Position numbers and translations under genes: made by a program
Assembly: GCF_000463015.1 (NCBI RefSeq)
Contig: NC_022234.1
Span: 620,001 to 684,000 of the forward strand
Direction: 5' to 3'
DNA from: Variovorax paradoxus B4
GTDB taxonomy: Bacteria; Pseudomonadota; Gammaproteobacteria; Burkholderiales; Burkholderiaceae_C
Length of the DNA: 64,000 nt
Shown here: piece after piece, positions 28,314-36,900 of the stretch
Numbering within the stretch: position 1 is the stretch's first letter
How the letters are laid out: each line of letters opens with the position of its first letter
Notes under the pieces: model-generated
Seen by the model: the letters and a program-made list of their open reading frames with translations, nothing else
Database searches by the model: none
What the model was told of the DNA's origin: nothing

Positions 28314-28625
28314 GCGCGCTTTCGTTCAACACGCGGAAGCGGTCGGCTCTACTTTTTGTCACCTTCTTCATGCCTTGAAGCAACGCGAGTCGGTTCGCAT
28401 CGGGACCGGCAGCTTAGCCAGACGCGTTGCTCGAAGGTAGTCCGCAAACACGTAGTGCCGCGCACGCCACACACGGCGGCCATCTACGAGAACTCGTGGT
28501 TGCCGCGAATGGATGGCGGCGCATAGAGTCCGTCGCGTCGCGGCATTCCTCGCGACCGACAACGAAGCGATGCGATGCAGAGGGCATCGTCCGGCACTTC
28601 GCAACACCCGCAAGACAAAGACGCC
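28314..28625. other. Divergent intergenic region between sctQ and sctV
   Basis: 312 bp that must hold the promoters of both type III transcription units. I searched for the Hrp2 plant-inducible box (TTCG-N16-TTCG) on both strands and found none here. An earlier ATG at 28575 is in frame with sctV but lacks a better ribosome site. Confidence 0.5.
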
Positions 28626-30698
28626 ATGGCGAGTTCTCCGCGATCCTTCTCAACCTACCGTGGCGGCGTGCGCGACCTGCTGGGCAGCGCGGGCCGCTAC
28701 AACGACCTGCTGCTCGCGGGCCTGCTGGTGGTGATCGTCGCGCTCTTCGTGCTGCCGCTGCCGACGGCGCTGCTCGACCTGCTGATCGCGAGCAACCTCG
28801 CCATCAGTCTGGTGCTGCTGATCGTGGCGATGTACGTGCCTTCGGCACTGTCGCTGTCGACCTTCCCGTCGCTGCTGCTGTTCACCACGCTGTTTCGCCT
28901 TGCGCTCAACATCGCATCGACGAAGCTGATCCTGCTGCATGCCCATGCGGGCCACATCATCGACACCTTCGGCAAGCTGATCGTCGGCAACAACGTGGTG
29001 GTCGGCGGCGTCGTGTTCCTGATCATCGCGATCGTGCAGTTCATCGTGATTGCGAAGGGTTCCGAGCGGGTGGCCGAGGTGGCGGCGCGCTTCGCGCTCG
29101 ATGCGATGCCGGGCAAGCAGATGAGCATCGACGCGGACGTGCGCGCTGGCGTGCTGTCCTCCGCGCAGGCGCAAAAGCGCCGCCAGATGCTGGAGCAGGA
29201 GTGCCAGCTCCACGGGGCGATGGATGGTGCGATGAAGTTCGTCAAGGGCGACGCCATCGCGAGCATCGTGATCGCGCTGGTCAACATCCTCGCGGGCATC
29301 GCCATCGGAACGATGATGCACGAGATGAGCCTGGGCGGTGCGCTGCAGCGCTACGCGATCCTCACGGTGGGCGATGGCATGGTCTCGCAGATCCCATCGC
29401 TGCTGGTGTCGATCGCGGCCGGCATCGTCATCACGCGCGTGAGCACCGGCGAGCGCCGCGACACGCAGCTGGCCAACCAGATCGGGCAGCAGCTCATGGC
29501 GCACCCGCGTGCGCTGATCATCGCGGGCCTCGCAGTCGCGAGCTTCCTGGTCGTGCCGGGCTTTCCGAAGTGGGTGTTCGGCCTGCTTGCGGCGGTGCTG
29601 CTGGGCTTGGGCTTCGCGGTGCGCATGCGGCGCCGGAAGAACCAGACCCCGGGCTGGATCTCGCACCGCGAAGAGGCCGACCAGGAGGACAGCGACGGCG
29701 ATCACGCCATTGCCGCGCCGCTGGCGGTGCGGCTGTCCAGCGGCCTGCGCGGCGGCGTCGACCGCCATGCGCTCGACCTGCATCTGGCCAGGGTGAAGAC
29801 CTCGGTCGAGTCGGATCTCGGCCCGGTGTTTCCGCGCCTGCAGCTCGCGTACGCCGATGGCCTCGCCGAGCACGAGTATCAGGTGCTCGTGCACGACGTT
29901 GCAGTGACACAGGGCACGCTCAGGCCCGGGTGGCGCATGCTCGATCCGGCCGAGGCCGCCGCGCCGCCGGCCGGCGCCGAAGTGGTCGATCCCTTCGGTC
30001 CCTTTGCGCGGGTGGTCTGGGTGCCGGACGAGGCGGCCGGCTTCAAGAGCTGGAACAACGAGGAAGTGGTCGGCCTGCACCTGGACCACGCGGTGCGCCG
30101 CAATGTGCGCGAACTCATCGGCCTGCAGGAGGTGCAGCGCCTGCTGCACTCGGTGCAGCGCGATGCGCCCGAGCTCGCGGCCGAGGTGTCGCGCGTGGCT
30201 TCGGGCCAGCGCATCGCCGAGGTGCTGCGCCGGCTGCTGCAGGAAGGCATCCCGATCCGCAACCTGCACGCGATCTTCGAATGCCTGGCGACCTGGGCGC
30301 CGAAGGAGCAGGACGCGATCGCGCTGACCGAGCTGGTGCGCATCGACCTCGGGCGCTACATCACCAGCCGCTACGTGGGACCGAACCGCCAGCTCGAGGC
30401 CATCCTGTTCGAGTCCAGCCTGCTGGAGCGCGTGCAGAACGCCATCGAGCGCTCGCCGCGCGGCAACCTGCTGCTGCTCAGCCCGGCCGTCGCGCAGGAC
30501 ATCCGCGAGCAGGTGCGCCGCATCCTCGGCTCGGCCGCGACACGCGTGGTGGCCATCGCCTCCTCGGACGTGCGCCGGTACATCAAGACGCTGATCGAGC
30601 CGGTGGCGCCGCTGCTGCCGGTGCTGTCCTACCAGGAAGTCGATGAAGACGTGGCCCTGCAGCCGGTGGGCTGGGTCACCAATCCGCAGGCCCATTGA
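28626..30698 (+). CDS. sctV: Type III export gate protein SctV
   Basis: 690 residues from ATG 28626. The N-terminal half has about eight membrane helices, with family blocks LLIASNLAISLVLLIVAMYV, FPSLLLFTTLFRLALNIAST and RFALDAMPGKQMSIDADV. The C-terminal half is the cytosolic ring domain that receives chaperone-effector complexes. It lies head-to-head with sctQ and is followed by sctS after 44 nt. All hallmark motifs look intact. Confidence 0.96.
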   Translation: MASSPRSFSTYRGGVRDLLGSAGRYNDLLLAGLLVVIVALFVLPLPTALLDLLIASNLAISLVLLIVAMYVPSALSLSTFPSLLLFTTLFRLALNIASTKLILLHAHAGHIIDTFGKLIVGNNVVVGGVVFLIIAIVQFIVIAKGSERVAEVAARFALDAMPGKQMSIDADVRAGVLSSAQAQKRRQMLEQECQLHGAMDGAMKFVKGDAIASIVIALVNILAGIAIGTMMHEMSLGGALQRYAILTVGDGMVSQIPSLLVSIAAGIVITRVSTGERRDTQLANQIGQQLMAHPRALIIAGLAVASFLVVPGFPKWVFGLLAAVLLGLGFAVRMRRRKNQTPGWISHREEADQEDSDGDHAIAAPLAVRLSSGLRGGVDRHALDLHLARVKTSVESDLGPVFPRLQLAYADGLAEHEYQVLVHDVAVTQGTLRPGWRMLDPAEAAAPPAGAEVVDPFGPFARVVWVPDEAAGFKSWNNEEVVGLHLDHAVRRNVRELIGLQEVQRLLHSVQRDAPELAAEVSRVASGQRIAEVLRRLLQEGIPIRNLHAIFECLATWAPKEQDAIALTELVRIDLGRYITSRYVGPNRQLEAILFESSLLERVQNAIERSPRGNLLLLSPAVAQDIREQVRRILGSAATRVVAIASSDVRRYIKTLIEPVAPLLPVLSYQEVDEDVALQPVGWVTNPQAH

Positions 30699-30742
30699 TG
30701 AACATCCCATTGCCTTCGAAGGCATACCGCAAGAAGAACGCC

Positions 30743-30979
30743 ATGACTCCGCAGAACATCCTGGACATCACGCGCGAAGGCCTGCTCCTCGTGCTGTGGA
30801 TCTCGTTGCCGGTGGTGGCGGTGCTGCAGGCCGTGACGCAGGTGCAGGACCAGAGCATCGGCCAGTCGATCCGCATGATCGCAGTGATGGTCGCGATCAT
30901 CGCCACCGCGGGCTGGATGGGGCGCGACGTGATGCGCTTCGCCGAGCGCGCCATGCAGACACTGAGCTCCCTGCCGTGA
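30743..30979 (+). CDS. sctS: Type III export protein SctS, internally shortened
   Basis: ATG 30743 gives 78 residues; the family is normally 86-90. Both ends are well conserved (ILDITREGLLLVLWISLP at the start, MGRDVMRFAERAM at the end). Between SLPVVAV and LQAVTQVQDQSI about ten residues are absent, where relatives read roughly VAALIGLLVS. The loss removes part of the first membrane hairpin. DNA at the join reads GTGGTGGCGGTGCTG, which fits slippage between short repeats. It could be a gate-inactivating deletion or a lineage variant. Confidence 0.88.
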   Translation: MTPQNILDITREGLLLVLWISLPVVAVLQAVTQVQDQSIGQSIRMIAVMVAIIATAGWMGRDVMRFAERAMQTLSSLP

Positions 30980-30993
30980 AGAGCGTCCTCGAC

Positions 30994-32754
30994 ATGCGCG
31001 TCCCGCACCTGAAAGCCTTGTGCCGACGCAGCCTCGCGCTGTGGGGCTGCGCCGCGCTGGTGCTGCTGGCCGCACCGTCGCCGGCCCACGCGGCCGAGCT
31101 GCGCTGGAGCAACCGGCCGTTCCAGATCGTCGCCAACGAGAAGCCACTGGCCGACTTCCTGCGCGAGCTGGCTTCGTCGCAGAACGTCACGGCGGTGATC
31201 GACCCCAAGGTGGTCGGCGCCATCAGCGGCAAGTTCGCCGGCTCGGCGCTGACGACGCTCAACAGCGTGTGCGCGGTCAACGGGCTGACCTGGTACTTCG
31301 ACGGCGCCTTCCTGTTCGTCGACCTGGCCGCCGACGCGAAGAGTGAAGTGCTGCCCATCGCGGCCGAGAACGCGGGGCGCATCGCCGAGACGCTGGTGCG
31401 CCTGCACATCTCCGACGAGCGCTATCCGCTGAGCATCAGCGAGCGCGACGCCAGCGTGTACGTGACCGGGCCGCGCCGCTACGTGGAAATGGTGCGCCAG
31501 GCGGTGAAGCTCGCGGACCAGAAGAGCGCGATGGCCGAGGGCGCCGAGATCCGGCTCTTTCCGCTGCGCTACGCCTGGGCGTCGGACTTCCGGATCAACC
31601 GCTCCGGCAAGGACACGGTCATCCCCGGCGTGGCCAATGTGCTGCGCAGCCTCTACGGCCGCGGCAACGGGAATTCGCCCGCGGGCAGCCCCGGTGCCCG
31701 GGGCATGAGCGGCGGCATGTCGCTGGGGCCGAACCGGCAGATCAAGCTGCGCAGCGGCGAGACCATCAACGCCCCCAAGGTGGAGATCGCCGGGGCCGGC
31801 GGCGATGCTGTCGCGCAGGGCGGCATCTCGAACCTCCCCGGCGGCGAACTGCCCCAGTTCCAGGCCGACACGCGCATGAACGCGGTGCTGGTGCGCGACA
31901 TGCCCGACAGGATGGCCCAGTACGCGAAGCTGATCGAATCGATGGACGTGCGGCCGCGGCTGGTCGAGATCGAGGTGACCATCATGGACATCAGCTCCGA
32001 CACGCTCAACAGCCTGGGCATCGACTGGCGCCTGCATGGCCGGCATGCGGACTTCCAGACGGGCCGCGGCGATCGCGGCCAGTTGACCTGGGGCGGCTCG
32101 GGCAGCGAGGCCGGGCAGATCGGCAGCGCCGACGGCTCGGGCAATCCGCTCACGCCGCTGGGTGGCATGTTCACCGCCGCCATCGGCAACAGCGCGCGCA
32201 ACTACCTGCTGGCCCGCGTGACCGCGCTGGCCACCAACGGCAGTGCGAACTTCGTGGCCCGTCCGAAGGTGATGACGCTGGACAACACGGAGGCCGTGCT
32301 GGAGAACCTCAGCGAGTTCTATGTGCGGGTGGACGGCTTCCAGGACGCGGGCCTGTTCAGCATCACGGCCGGCACTGCCGTGCGCGTGACGCCGCTGGTC
32401 ATCGACGAGAAGGCTTCCCGAGGCGTGATGATGTCCATCGACATCGTCGATGGCGATCTCAGCCCGATGTCGGTCGACAAGATCCCGATCGTGCGCCGCC
32501 GAACCGTCAACACGCAGGCGCTGGTGGAGGAGGGCGCGAGCCTGCTGATCGCCGGCTATTCGTCCGAGGAGAAGAGCAATGCCGTCACGGGCGTGCCGCT
32601 GCTCAAGGACATTCCCGGCGTCGGCGGGCTCTTCAGGTCGACCGAGAAGAAGCAGTCCAACATGGAGCGCTTCTACCTGCTGACGCCGCGGCTGGTGCTG
32701 CCCGGCGCCACGGCGAACGTGCCGACCTTGCCCTTGCCGGAAGTGGGAGGCTGA
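30994..32754 (+). CDS. sctC: Type III outer-membrane secretin SctC
   Basis: 586 residues from ATG 30994; a GTG at 30976 overlapping the sctS stop is an alternative start. A signal peptide (LALWGCAALVLLAAPSPAHA) is followed by an N0 domain (FQIVANEKPLADFLRELA) and N1/N3 domains. A Gly/Ser-rich insert lies at ~225-255, and the secretin core ends VPLLKDIPGVGGLFRS. It forms the outer-membrane ring. No pilotin gene is visible nearby. Confidence 0.94.
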   Translation: MRVPHLKALCRRSLALWGCAALVLLAAPSPAHAAELRWSNRPFQIVANEKPLADFLRELASSQNVTAVIDPKVVGAISGKFAGSALTTLNSVCAVNGLTWYFDGAFLFVDLAADAKSEVLPIAAENAGRIAETLVRLHISDERYPLSISERDASVYVTGPRRYVEMVRQAVKLADQKSAMAEGAEIRLFPLRYAWASDFRINRSGKDTVIPGVANVLRSLYGRGNGNSPAGSPGARGMSGGMSLGPNRQIKLRSGETINAPKVEIAGAGGDAVAQGGISNLPGGELPQFQADTRMNAVLVRDMPDRMAQYAKLIESMDVRPRLVEIEVTIMDISSDTLNSLGIDWRLHGRHADFQTGRGDRGQLTWGGSGSEAGQIGSADGSGNPLTPLGGMFTAAIGNSARNYLLARVTALATNGSANFVARPKVMTLDNTEAVLENLSEFYVRVDGFQDAGLFSITAGTAVRVTPLVIDEKASRGVMMSIDIVDGDLSPMSVDKIPIVRRRTVNTQALVEEGASLLIAGYSSEEKSNAVTGVPLLKDIPGVGGLFRSTEKKQSNMERFYLLTPRLVLPGATANVPTLPLPEVGG

Positions 32755-32756
32755 GC

Positions 32757-33935
32757 GTGCACGATCCCGACGACATCTCCCCCGGCGGCGAAGCGCAGGC
32801 CGCGGCCGGGCCGGCCCGGGCGGCGCTCGGCGACGGCTGGTGCCTGCGCTTCCTCAGCGGCGCGGTGAAGGGCCGCACCATCGCGCTCAAGCCCGGGCTC
32901 AACGTGCTGGGCTCGGGGGGCGACTGCGAAGTGATGCTGCCGGGCGGCGACGTGCTGCCGCGTCATCTGGCGTTCACCGTCGGCGAACTGGTGGTGTCGA
33001 TGCAGCGCCTGGGAACGGCCTCGGCGCGGCTCAACGGCGAGGACATGCATCAGCCGCGCAGGAGCGTGGTCGCGGGCGATGTCGTGAGCCTGGGCCAGAT
33101 CGACTTCCAGCTCGACCGCAGCTACGCGGCCCATGTACGCGAGGACCGCATGTTCGCCCCGGACCACGAGACGCAGCCCGGCGAGGGCGCGCAGGCGAAC
33201 CCGTCGGCGGTTTCGTCGCGGCGCCTCGGCTACTGGGCGGGCGTTGTGATGGCCCTGCTGGCGCTGGTCGGCCTGGCCGCCGTGTCGCTCGGCGACGCGG
33301 GCGCCGGCGCGCGGCGCAGCGCACGCGTGGACCTGGCCGCGGTGGAGAAGGCGCTCGTGCCCTTCCCCGAGGTGGAGGTGGTGGCCGCGCAGGGCGGGCG
33401 GCTCGGCGTGAAGGGCTACGTGGAGTCGAGGCAGCGCCGCGAGGCCCTGCAGCAGGCGATGGAGCCCTTCGGCAACCAGGTCAGCGTCAACGTGCATTCG
33501 GCCGAGGACATGGTCGAGCAGGCGCGCCGCTACGTGGCCGACCCCGGCGTGGCGGTCACCTACACGGGGCAAGGCCGCCTGCTGCTCACCGGCACGGTGG
33601 AAGACGCGGCCGTGCGCCAGAAGATCCGCCGGCTGAGCGAAGACCTGCACCCCTCGGTGCTGGTTTCCGACAAGGTCCAGTACCGCGAGAAGCCCGTCGC
33701 CGAGGCCAAGGACACCGACCTGCGTGCGCAGTGGGACGGCTGGCAGAGCGTGCTGCCGGCGCGCATGGTGAGCATCACCGAGGACGGCAACGGCCTGCGG
33801 CACATCCAGCTGTCCAACGGCAGCCGGTACTACGAAGGCTCGGTGCTGCGCTCCGGCGCCGAGCTCAAGCGCATCGACGCCGACGGACTGGTCCTGAGCG
33901 GCGGCGTGCCCGACAGCAACAGGCGCGCGAGGTGA
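32757..33935 (+). CDS. sctD: Type III inner-membrane ring protein SctD
   Basis: GTG start two bases after the sctC stop; 392 residues. The cytoplasmic FHA-like domain covers ~20-115 (INVLGSGGDCEVMLPGGD-like positions), a single membrane helix lies at ~155-178 (GVVMALLALVGLAAVSLG), and periplasmic ring-building/BON domains follow. It forms the outer of the two inner-membrane rings, with SctJ. Gene order C-D is tight. Confidence 0.88.
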   Translation: MHDPDDISPGGEAQAAAGPARAALGDGWCLRFLSGAVKGRTIALKPGLNVLGSGGDCEVMLPGGDVLPRHLAFTVGELVVSMQRLGTASARLNGEDMHQPRRSVVAGDVVSLGQIDFQLDRSYAAHVREDRMFAPDHETQPGEGAQANPSAVSSRRLGYWAGVVMALLALVGLAAVSLGDAGAGARRSARVDLAAVEKALVPFPEVEVVAAQGGRLGVKGYVESRQRREALQQAMEPFGNQVSVNVHSAEDMVEQARRYVADPGVAVTYTGQGRLLLTGTVEDAAVRQKIRRLSEDLHPSVLVSDKVQYREKPVAEAKDTDLRAQWDGWQSVLPARMVSITEDGNGLRHIQLSNGSRYYEGSVLRSGAELKRIDADGLVLSGGVPDSNRRAR

Positions 33936-34014
33936 AGGCATGGCCATCGGCAACGCCTTCCTCGCACGCATCCCGGATTTCATGCGGCGCCGCATCCGTG
34001 CGCCGCGTGGAATG

Positions 34015-34037
34015 GCTCCGTCCCGCCGGGACGGAGC
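34015..34037 (+). terminator. Perfect hairpin upstream of the pilin-like gene
   Basis: GCTCCGTCCC, a 3-base loop GCC, then GGGACGGAGC make a perfect 10-bp stem. No T-run follows directly; CTTTTTG comes 23 nt later. It may end or attenuate the sctC-sctD transcript, or protect the 5' end of the next message. Confidence 0.55.
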
Positions 34038-34080
34038 GCTTCTACCCTCGTAAATCATCCTTTTTGACCAGGAGATACAC

Positions 34081-34287
34081 ATGGCAGGCGCAGTTGACAG
34101 CTCTATCCAGCAGATGAACCAGGCCGCGGCCGACAACGCCCGGCTGATGTCGGCCAGCATGGCCGCTTCCACCAGCATCCAGGGCGCGGCATCCACCGCG
34201 CACACGGTCAATGGTGCGAGCGCCGCCGGCGGCGAGGTGGCCAAGTCCACCGGCAACGACATCCGCCAGTCGGCCAAGTCCTCGTAA
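34081..34287 (+). CDS. Small Ala/Ser-rich protein, candidate type III needle or Hrp-pilus subunit
   Basis: 68 residues behind a strong ribosome site (CAGGAGATACAC-ATG). The sequence MAGAVDSSIQQMNQAAADN continues as a helix-forming Ala/Ser/Gln-rich chain without Cys, Trp or a signal peptide. These traits fit needle or Hrp-pilin subunits, which are poorly conserved in sequence. It sits just before sctI and is bracketed by two hairpins, as if expressed as its own abundant message. No other SctF candidate is present. The function is inferred from position and composition. Confidence 0.6.
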   Translation: MAGAVDSSIQQMNQAAADNARLMSASMAASTSIQGAASTAHTVNGASAAGGEVAKSTGNDIRQSAKSS

Positions 34288-34293
34288 GCAGGT

Positions 34294-34321
34294 CCGCGCG
34301 ATGCCCTGGCGCATCGCGCGG
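34294..34321 (+). terminator. Rho-independent terminator after the pilin-like gene
   Basis: CCGCGCGATGC, loop CCTGGC, GCATCGCGCGG: a perfect 11-bp stem, followed by CCTTTTCCCC. It lies 7 bases past the stop and just before the sctI ribosome site. Partial read-through would make the small protein far more abundant than the downstream machinery. Confidence 0.75.
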
Positions 34322-34344
34322 CCTTTTCCCCAAGGAGGTGAACC

Positions 34345-34758
34345 ATGACCGATCCCACCGCGCTGGTCGCGGCAGGCGCGCAGCCGGCCGGCGTGTCCGG
34401 ACCCGCCGCGCAGCAGCAGGCCGGAGCCCCTTCGCGCCTCGATCCCGGCGAAACCCGGATGTTCGCCAACATGATGCAGGGCGTGCAGGCGCCGCCGTCC
34501 GCGGTGGCCGCGCCCAGCGCGCTCGGCGATGCCGCCAAGGCGCTCGCGGCCCAGTTCTCGGGCAACGTGCGCTCCTACGAGGAGATGCGCCACAGCATGC
34601 TCGAGTCGATCGACATGTCCGACCCCATCAAGACCATGTTCGCGATGACCGACCACGCGATGGAGGCCCACATGATGTTCGCGAAGATGCACATTTCCAC
34701 GGGCCTGGCGAGCGCCGCCACCAGCCTGTTCGGCACCTTGCTGAAGAACCAGCAATGA
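34345..34758 (+). CDS. sctI: Type III inner-rod protein SctI (HrpB2-like)
   Basis: 137 residues with an excellent ribosome site (AAGGAGGTGAACC-ATG). The N-terminal half is Ala/Pro/Gln-rich and disordered. The C-terminal helix MMFAKMHISTGLASAATSLF followed by GTLLKNQQ matches the amphipathic end shared by SctI proteins. Its place directly before sctJ equals hrpB2-hrcJ in Hrp2 clusters. It should form the periplasmic rod at the needle base. Confidence 0.78.
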   Translation: MTDPTALVAAGAQPAGVSGPAAQQQAGAPSRLDPGETRMFANMMQGVQAPPSAVAAPSALGDAAKALAAQFSGNVRSYEEMRHSMLESIDMSDPIKTMFAMTDHAMEAHMMFAKMHISTGLASAATSLFGTLLKNQQ

Positions 34759-34765
34759 GGATGCC

Positions 34766-35572
34766 GTGAACCTGCTGCCCCGCACCCATTCATTCATTTC
34801 GCGCCGCGGCCGCTGGCTCGCGGCGCTGGCCCTGCTGATGGCACTGGGCGGCTGCAAGGTCGGCCTCTATTCCAACCTCAACGAGCAGGAGGCCAACGAG
34901 ATCGTCACCGCACTGTCGGCCGAAGGCATCGAGGCGGCCAAGAGCCGTGTGGAGGGCAGCAGCTGGCAGGTCGAGGTGGACGAGAGCCGCATGGGCACCG
35001 CGCTCGATGTGCTGCGTGCCCAGGGCCTGCCGCGCGAACGCTTCGCCACCATGGGCGAGGTGTTCCAGAAGCAGGGCCTGGTGTCCACCCCCTCCGAGGA
35101 GCGCATGCGCTACATCTATGCAGTCTCGCAGGAGCTGTCGCAGACGCTGCGCAACGTGGACGGCGTGGTGTCCGCGCGGGTGCACGTGGTGATCCCGGCC
35201 AACGATCCGCTGAGCGAGAAGATGCGGCCCTCGTCGGCCGCGGTGTTTATCAAGCACCGGCCGGACGTGGACATCCGGCTGCTGGCGCCGGCCGTGAAGG
35301 ACATGGTGGCGCACAGCATCGAGGGACTGACGCACGACCAGGTGTCGCTGTCGCTGTTCGAGGCACGACGCCCGGCGGCACCGGCGGGCGCCCTCGCGAG
35401 TGATGCCAGGCAGCGATCGATGGTGCTGGGCCTGTTCCCGGTCTCGACCGCGATGGTGCTGCTGGGCCTGCTGCTGCTGGCCGCCGTCTGCCTGATGGTG
35501 CTGCCGGCGCTGCTGCGCCGCCAGGGCATGGACTGGCGAAGCTGGACGCGCCGCCAGGTGTTCAGGCGCTGA
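34766..35572 (+). CDS. sctJ: Type III inner-ring lipoprotein SctJ
   Basis: GTG start at 34766, 268 residues. The lipobox LALLMALGGC places the acylated Cys near residue 30. YscJ/FliF ring domains follow (GLYSNLNEQEANEIVTALS, then VSARVHVVIPANDPLS). A C-terminal membrane anchor is at ~222-250. It forms the inner ring and overlaps nothing, starting 7 nt after sctI. Confidence 0.95.
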   Translation: MNLLPRTHSFISRRGRWLAALALLMALGGCKVGLYSNLNEQEANEIVTALSAEGIEAAKSRVEGSSWQVEVDESRMGTALDVLRAQGLPRERFATMGEVFQKQGLVSTPSEERMRYIYAVSQELSQTLRNVDGVVSARVHVVIPANDPLSEKMRPSSAAVFIKHRPDVDIRLLAPAVKDMVAHSIEGLTHDQVSLSLFEARRPAAPAGALASDARQRSMVLGLFPVSTAMVLLGLLLLAAVCLMVLPALLRRQGMDWRSWTRRQVFRR

Positions 35573-35578
35573 TCCGGA

Positions 35579-36280
35579 ATGCCGGCATCGACCCTCACCG
35601 CCCGCGAGACGTCGCAGGCCGCTCCCGGCCCGATGGACCTCGTGCGACTGGTGGTGCGCTTCAACCTGCACCCCGAGATCGACCTGCACCCGAGTTGGCT
35701 GCCCGCCGAGTGGCCGGCGCAGCACCGCGTCCCGGCACGGCTGGGCGAGGCAGGCCGCGCCGTGCTTGCTGGCCAGTTGCGGCGCGGCGAGGGCCCGGCG
35801 AGCGGCATCGCCGACTACAACTTCGACGCACGCCTCAAGCGCCTGGCGTTGCTCGATGCCGCCGCGCTGCGCCGGCTCGGGGCCTATCTCGGCTTCTGCG
35901 TGCACCTGCCGCTGTTCCGGCTGCGCGGCGCAGCGGGCGCGCAGATCCGCCGCCAGGCGCGCCGCTTCGATGCCGACGCGGTGGAGTTCCTGCTCGAGCG
36001 CGTGCCGCAGATCACCGAACTGCGCATGGACAACGCCGCGCTGCAGCAGCGGCCGTTTTCCATCGGCCGGGTCGTCGTCGACCGCGGCTACCGCCTGCTG
36101 CTGGCGACGGCGGCCGCCGAGGGCGAGGTGGTGCGCCGCCGCCTGGGCCACAAGCTGCCACGCCGCATCTCGACGCTCGGCGCACCGTCGCTGCAGCGGC
36201 GCCAGCTCCTGCAACTCAACGAACTGATGCTTTCGTGCATCGTTCCCGAAAGACTGCCCCAATGGGATTGGCTTTTCTGA
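35579..36280 (+). CDS. sctK: Type III sorting-platform adaptor SctK (HrpB4/YscK-like)
   Basis: 233 residues. Recognition rests on family-like blocks (VVRFNLHPEIDLHPSWLP, LGAYLGFCVHLPLFR) and on its place between sctJ and sctL, the hrpB4 slot. SctK connects the SctD cytoplasmic domain to the SctQ pods. The last 19 nt overlap the sctL start. Confidence 0.8.
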   Translation: MPASTLTARETSQAAPGPMDLVRLVVRFNLHPEIDLHPSWLPAEWPAQHRVPARLGEAGRAVLAGQLRRGEGPASGIADYNFDARLKRLALLDAAALRRLGAYLGFCVHLPLFRLRGAAGAQIRRQARRFDADAVEFLLERVPQITELRMDNAALQQRPFSIGRVVVDRGYRLLLATAAAEGEVVRRRLGHKLPRRISTLGAPSLQRRQLLQLNELMLSCIVPERLPQWDWLF

Positions 36281-36900
36281 TCACCACCGAGAACCTGCAG
36301 CTCCTGAGCGAGCGCAAGGTCCTGAAGGAGCACGAGTATGCGGCGTTGCTCGACGCATCGACCGTGGTCGAGACCGCCCGGCGCGAGGCGCGCCGCATCG
36401 TGCAGCAAGCCACGCAGGATGCCGAGGCCGGCCGTAGGCAGGGCTACGAAGAGGGCCTGCGGCGCGCCAAGGCGGAGTACGCGACCCAGCTGGTGATCGA
36501 CACCATGGCCGCCGAGCGCCAGCTGCACGTGCTGCGCGCGTCCATGGCGCAGATCGTCGTCAAGGCCGTGGGACAGTTCATCGCCGATGCGGACCCGGCG
36601 GCGCTGTTCGAGGCGGCGCTGATGCGCGTCGATACCCTGATCCGCCAGGAGCCCTTCATCACCGTGCGCGTGGCGCCCGCGCAGGAGGCGGCCCTGCGCG
36701 GGGTGCTCGCGCGGCTGTGCGCCGAGGCCAACTGGACCATGACTGTGCACTTCGTGGCCGACGCGGCGCTGCCCATCGGCGCCTGCGTGGTGCAGACCGC
36801 GTCCGGCGTGCTGGACATCGGCGTGGACGCGCAGCTCGAGGCATTTCGCCGCGCGGTGGTGCGCAGCGGCCTCACCGAGAACCGGGAGGGCCCGCCGTGA
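36262..36900 (+). CDS. sctL: Type III ATPase regulator SctL (HrpB5/FliH-like)
   Basis: 212 residues from ATG 36262, inside the end of sctK. A coiled-coil stalk at ~35-85 contains the FliH-type spacing [15 protein letters not shown], followed by a globular C-terminal domain resembling the V-type ATPase E subunit. It holds the SctN hexamer to SctQ. Its stop overlaps the sctN GTG start. Confidence 0.88.
   Translation: MGLAFLITTENLQLLSERKVLKEHEYAALLDASTVVETARREARRIVQQATQDAEAGRRQGYEEGLRRAKAEYATQLVIDTMAAERQLHVLRASMAQIVVKAVGQFIADADPAALFEAALMRVDTLIRQEPFITVRVAPAQEAALRGVLARLCAEANWTMTVHFVADAALPIGACVVQTASGVLDIGVDAQLEAFRRAVVRSGLTENREGPP

Noticed and set aside
28314..28625. Hrp2-type plant-inducible promoter box
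   Set aside because: Searched for TTCG-N16-TTCG and its complement between sctQ and sctV; single TTCG and CGAA words occur, but none at the right spacing.
28427..30646. Alternative 739-codon frame over sctV
   Set aside because: Low-complexity Arg/Ala/Gly product; the SctV frame has all family motifs.
33940..34053. 37-codon frame after sctD
   Set aside because: It runs through the perfect hairpin at 34015-34037, has no ribosome site and is Arg-rich without conserved features. Probably untranslated leader.
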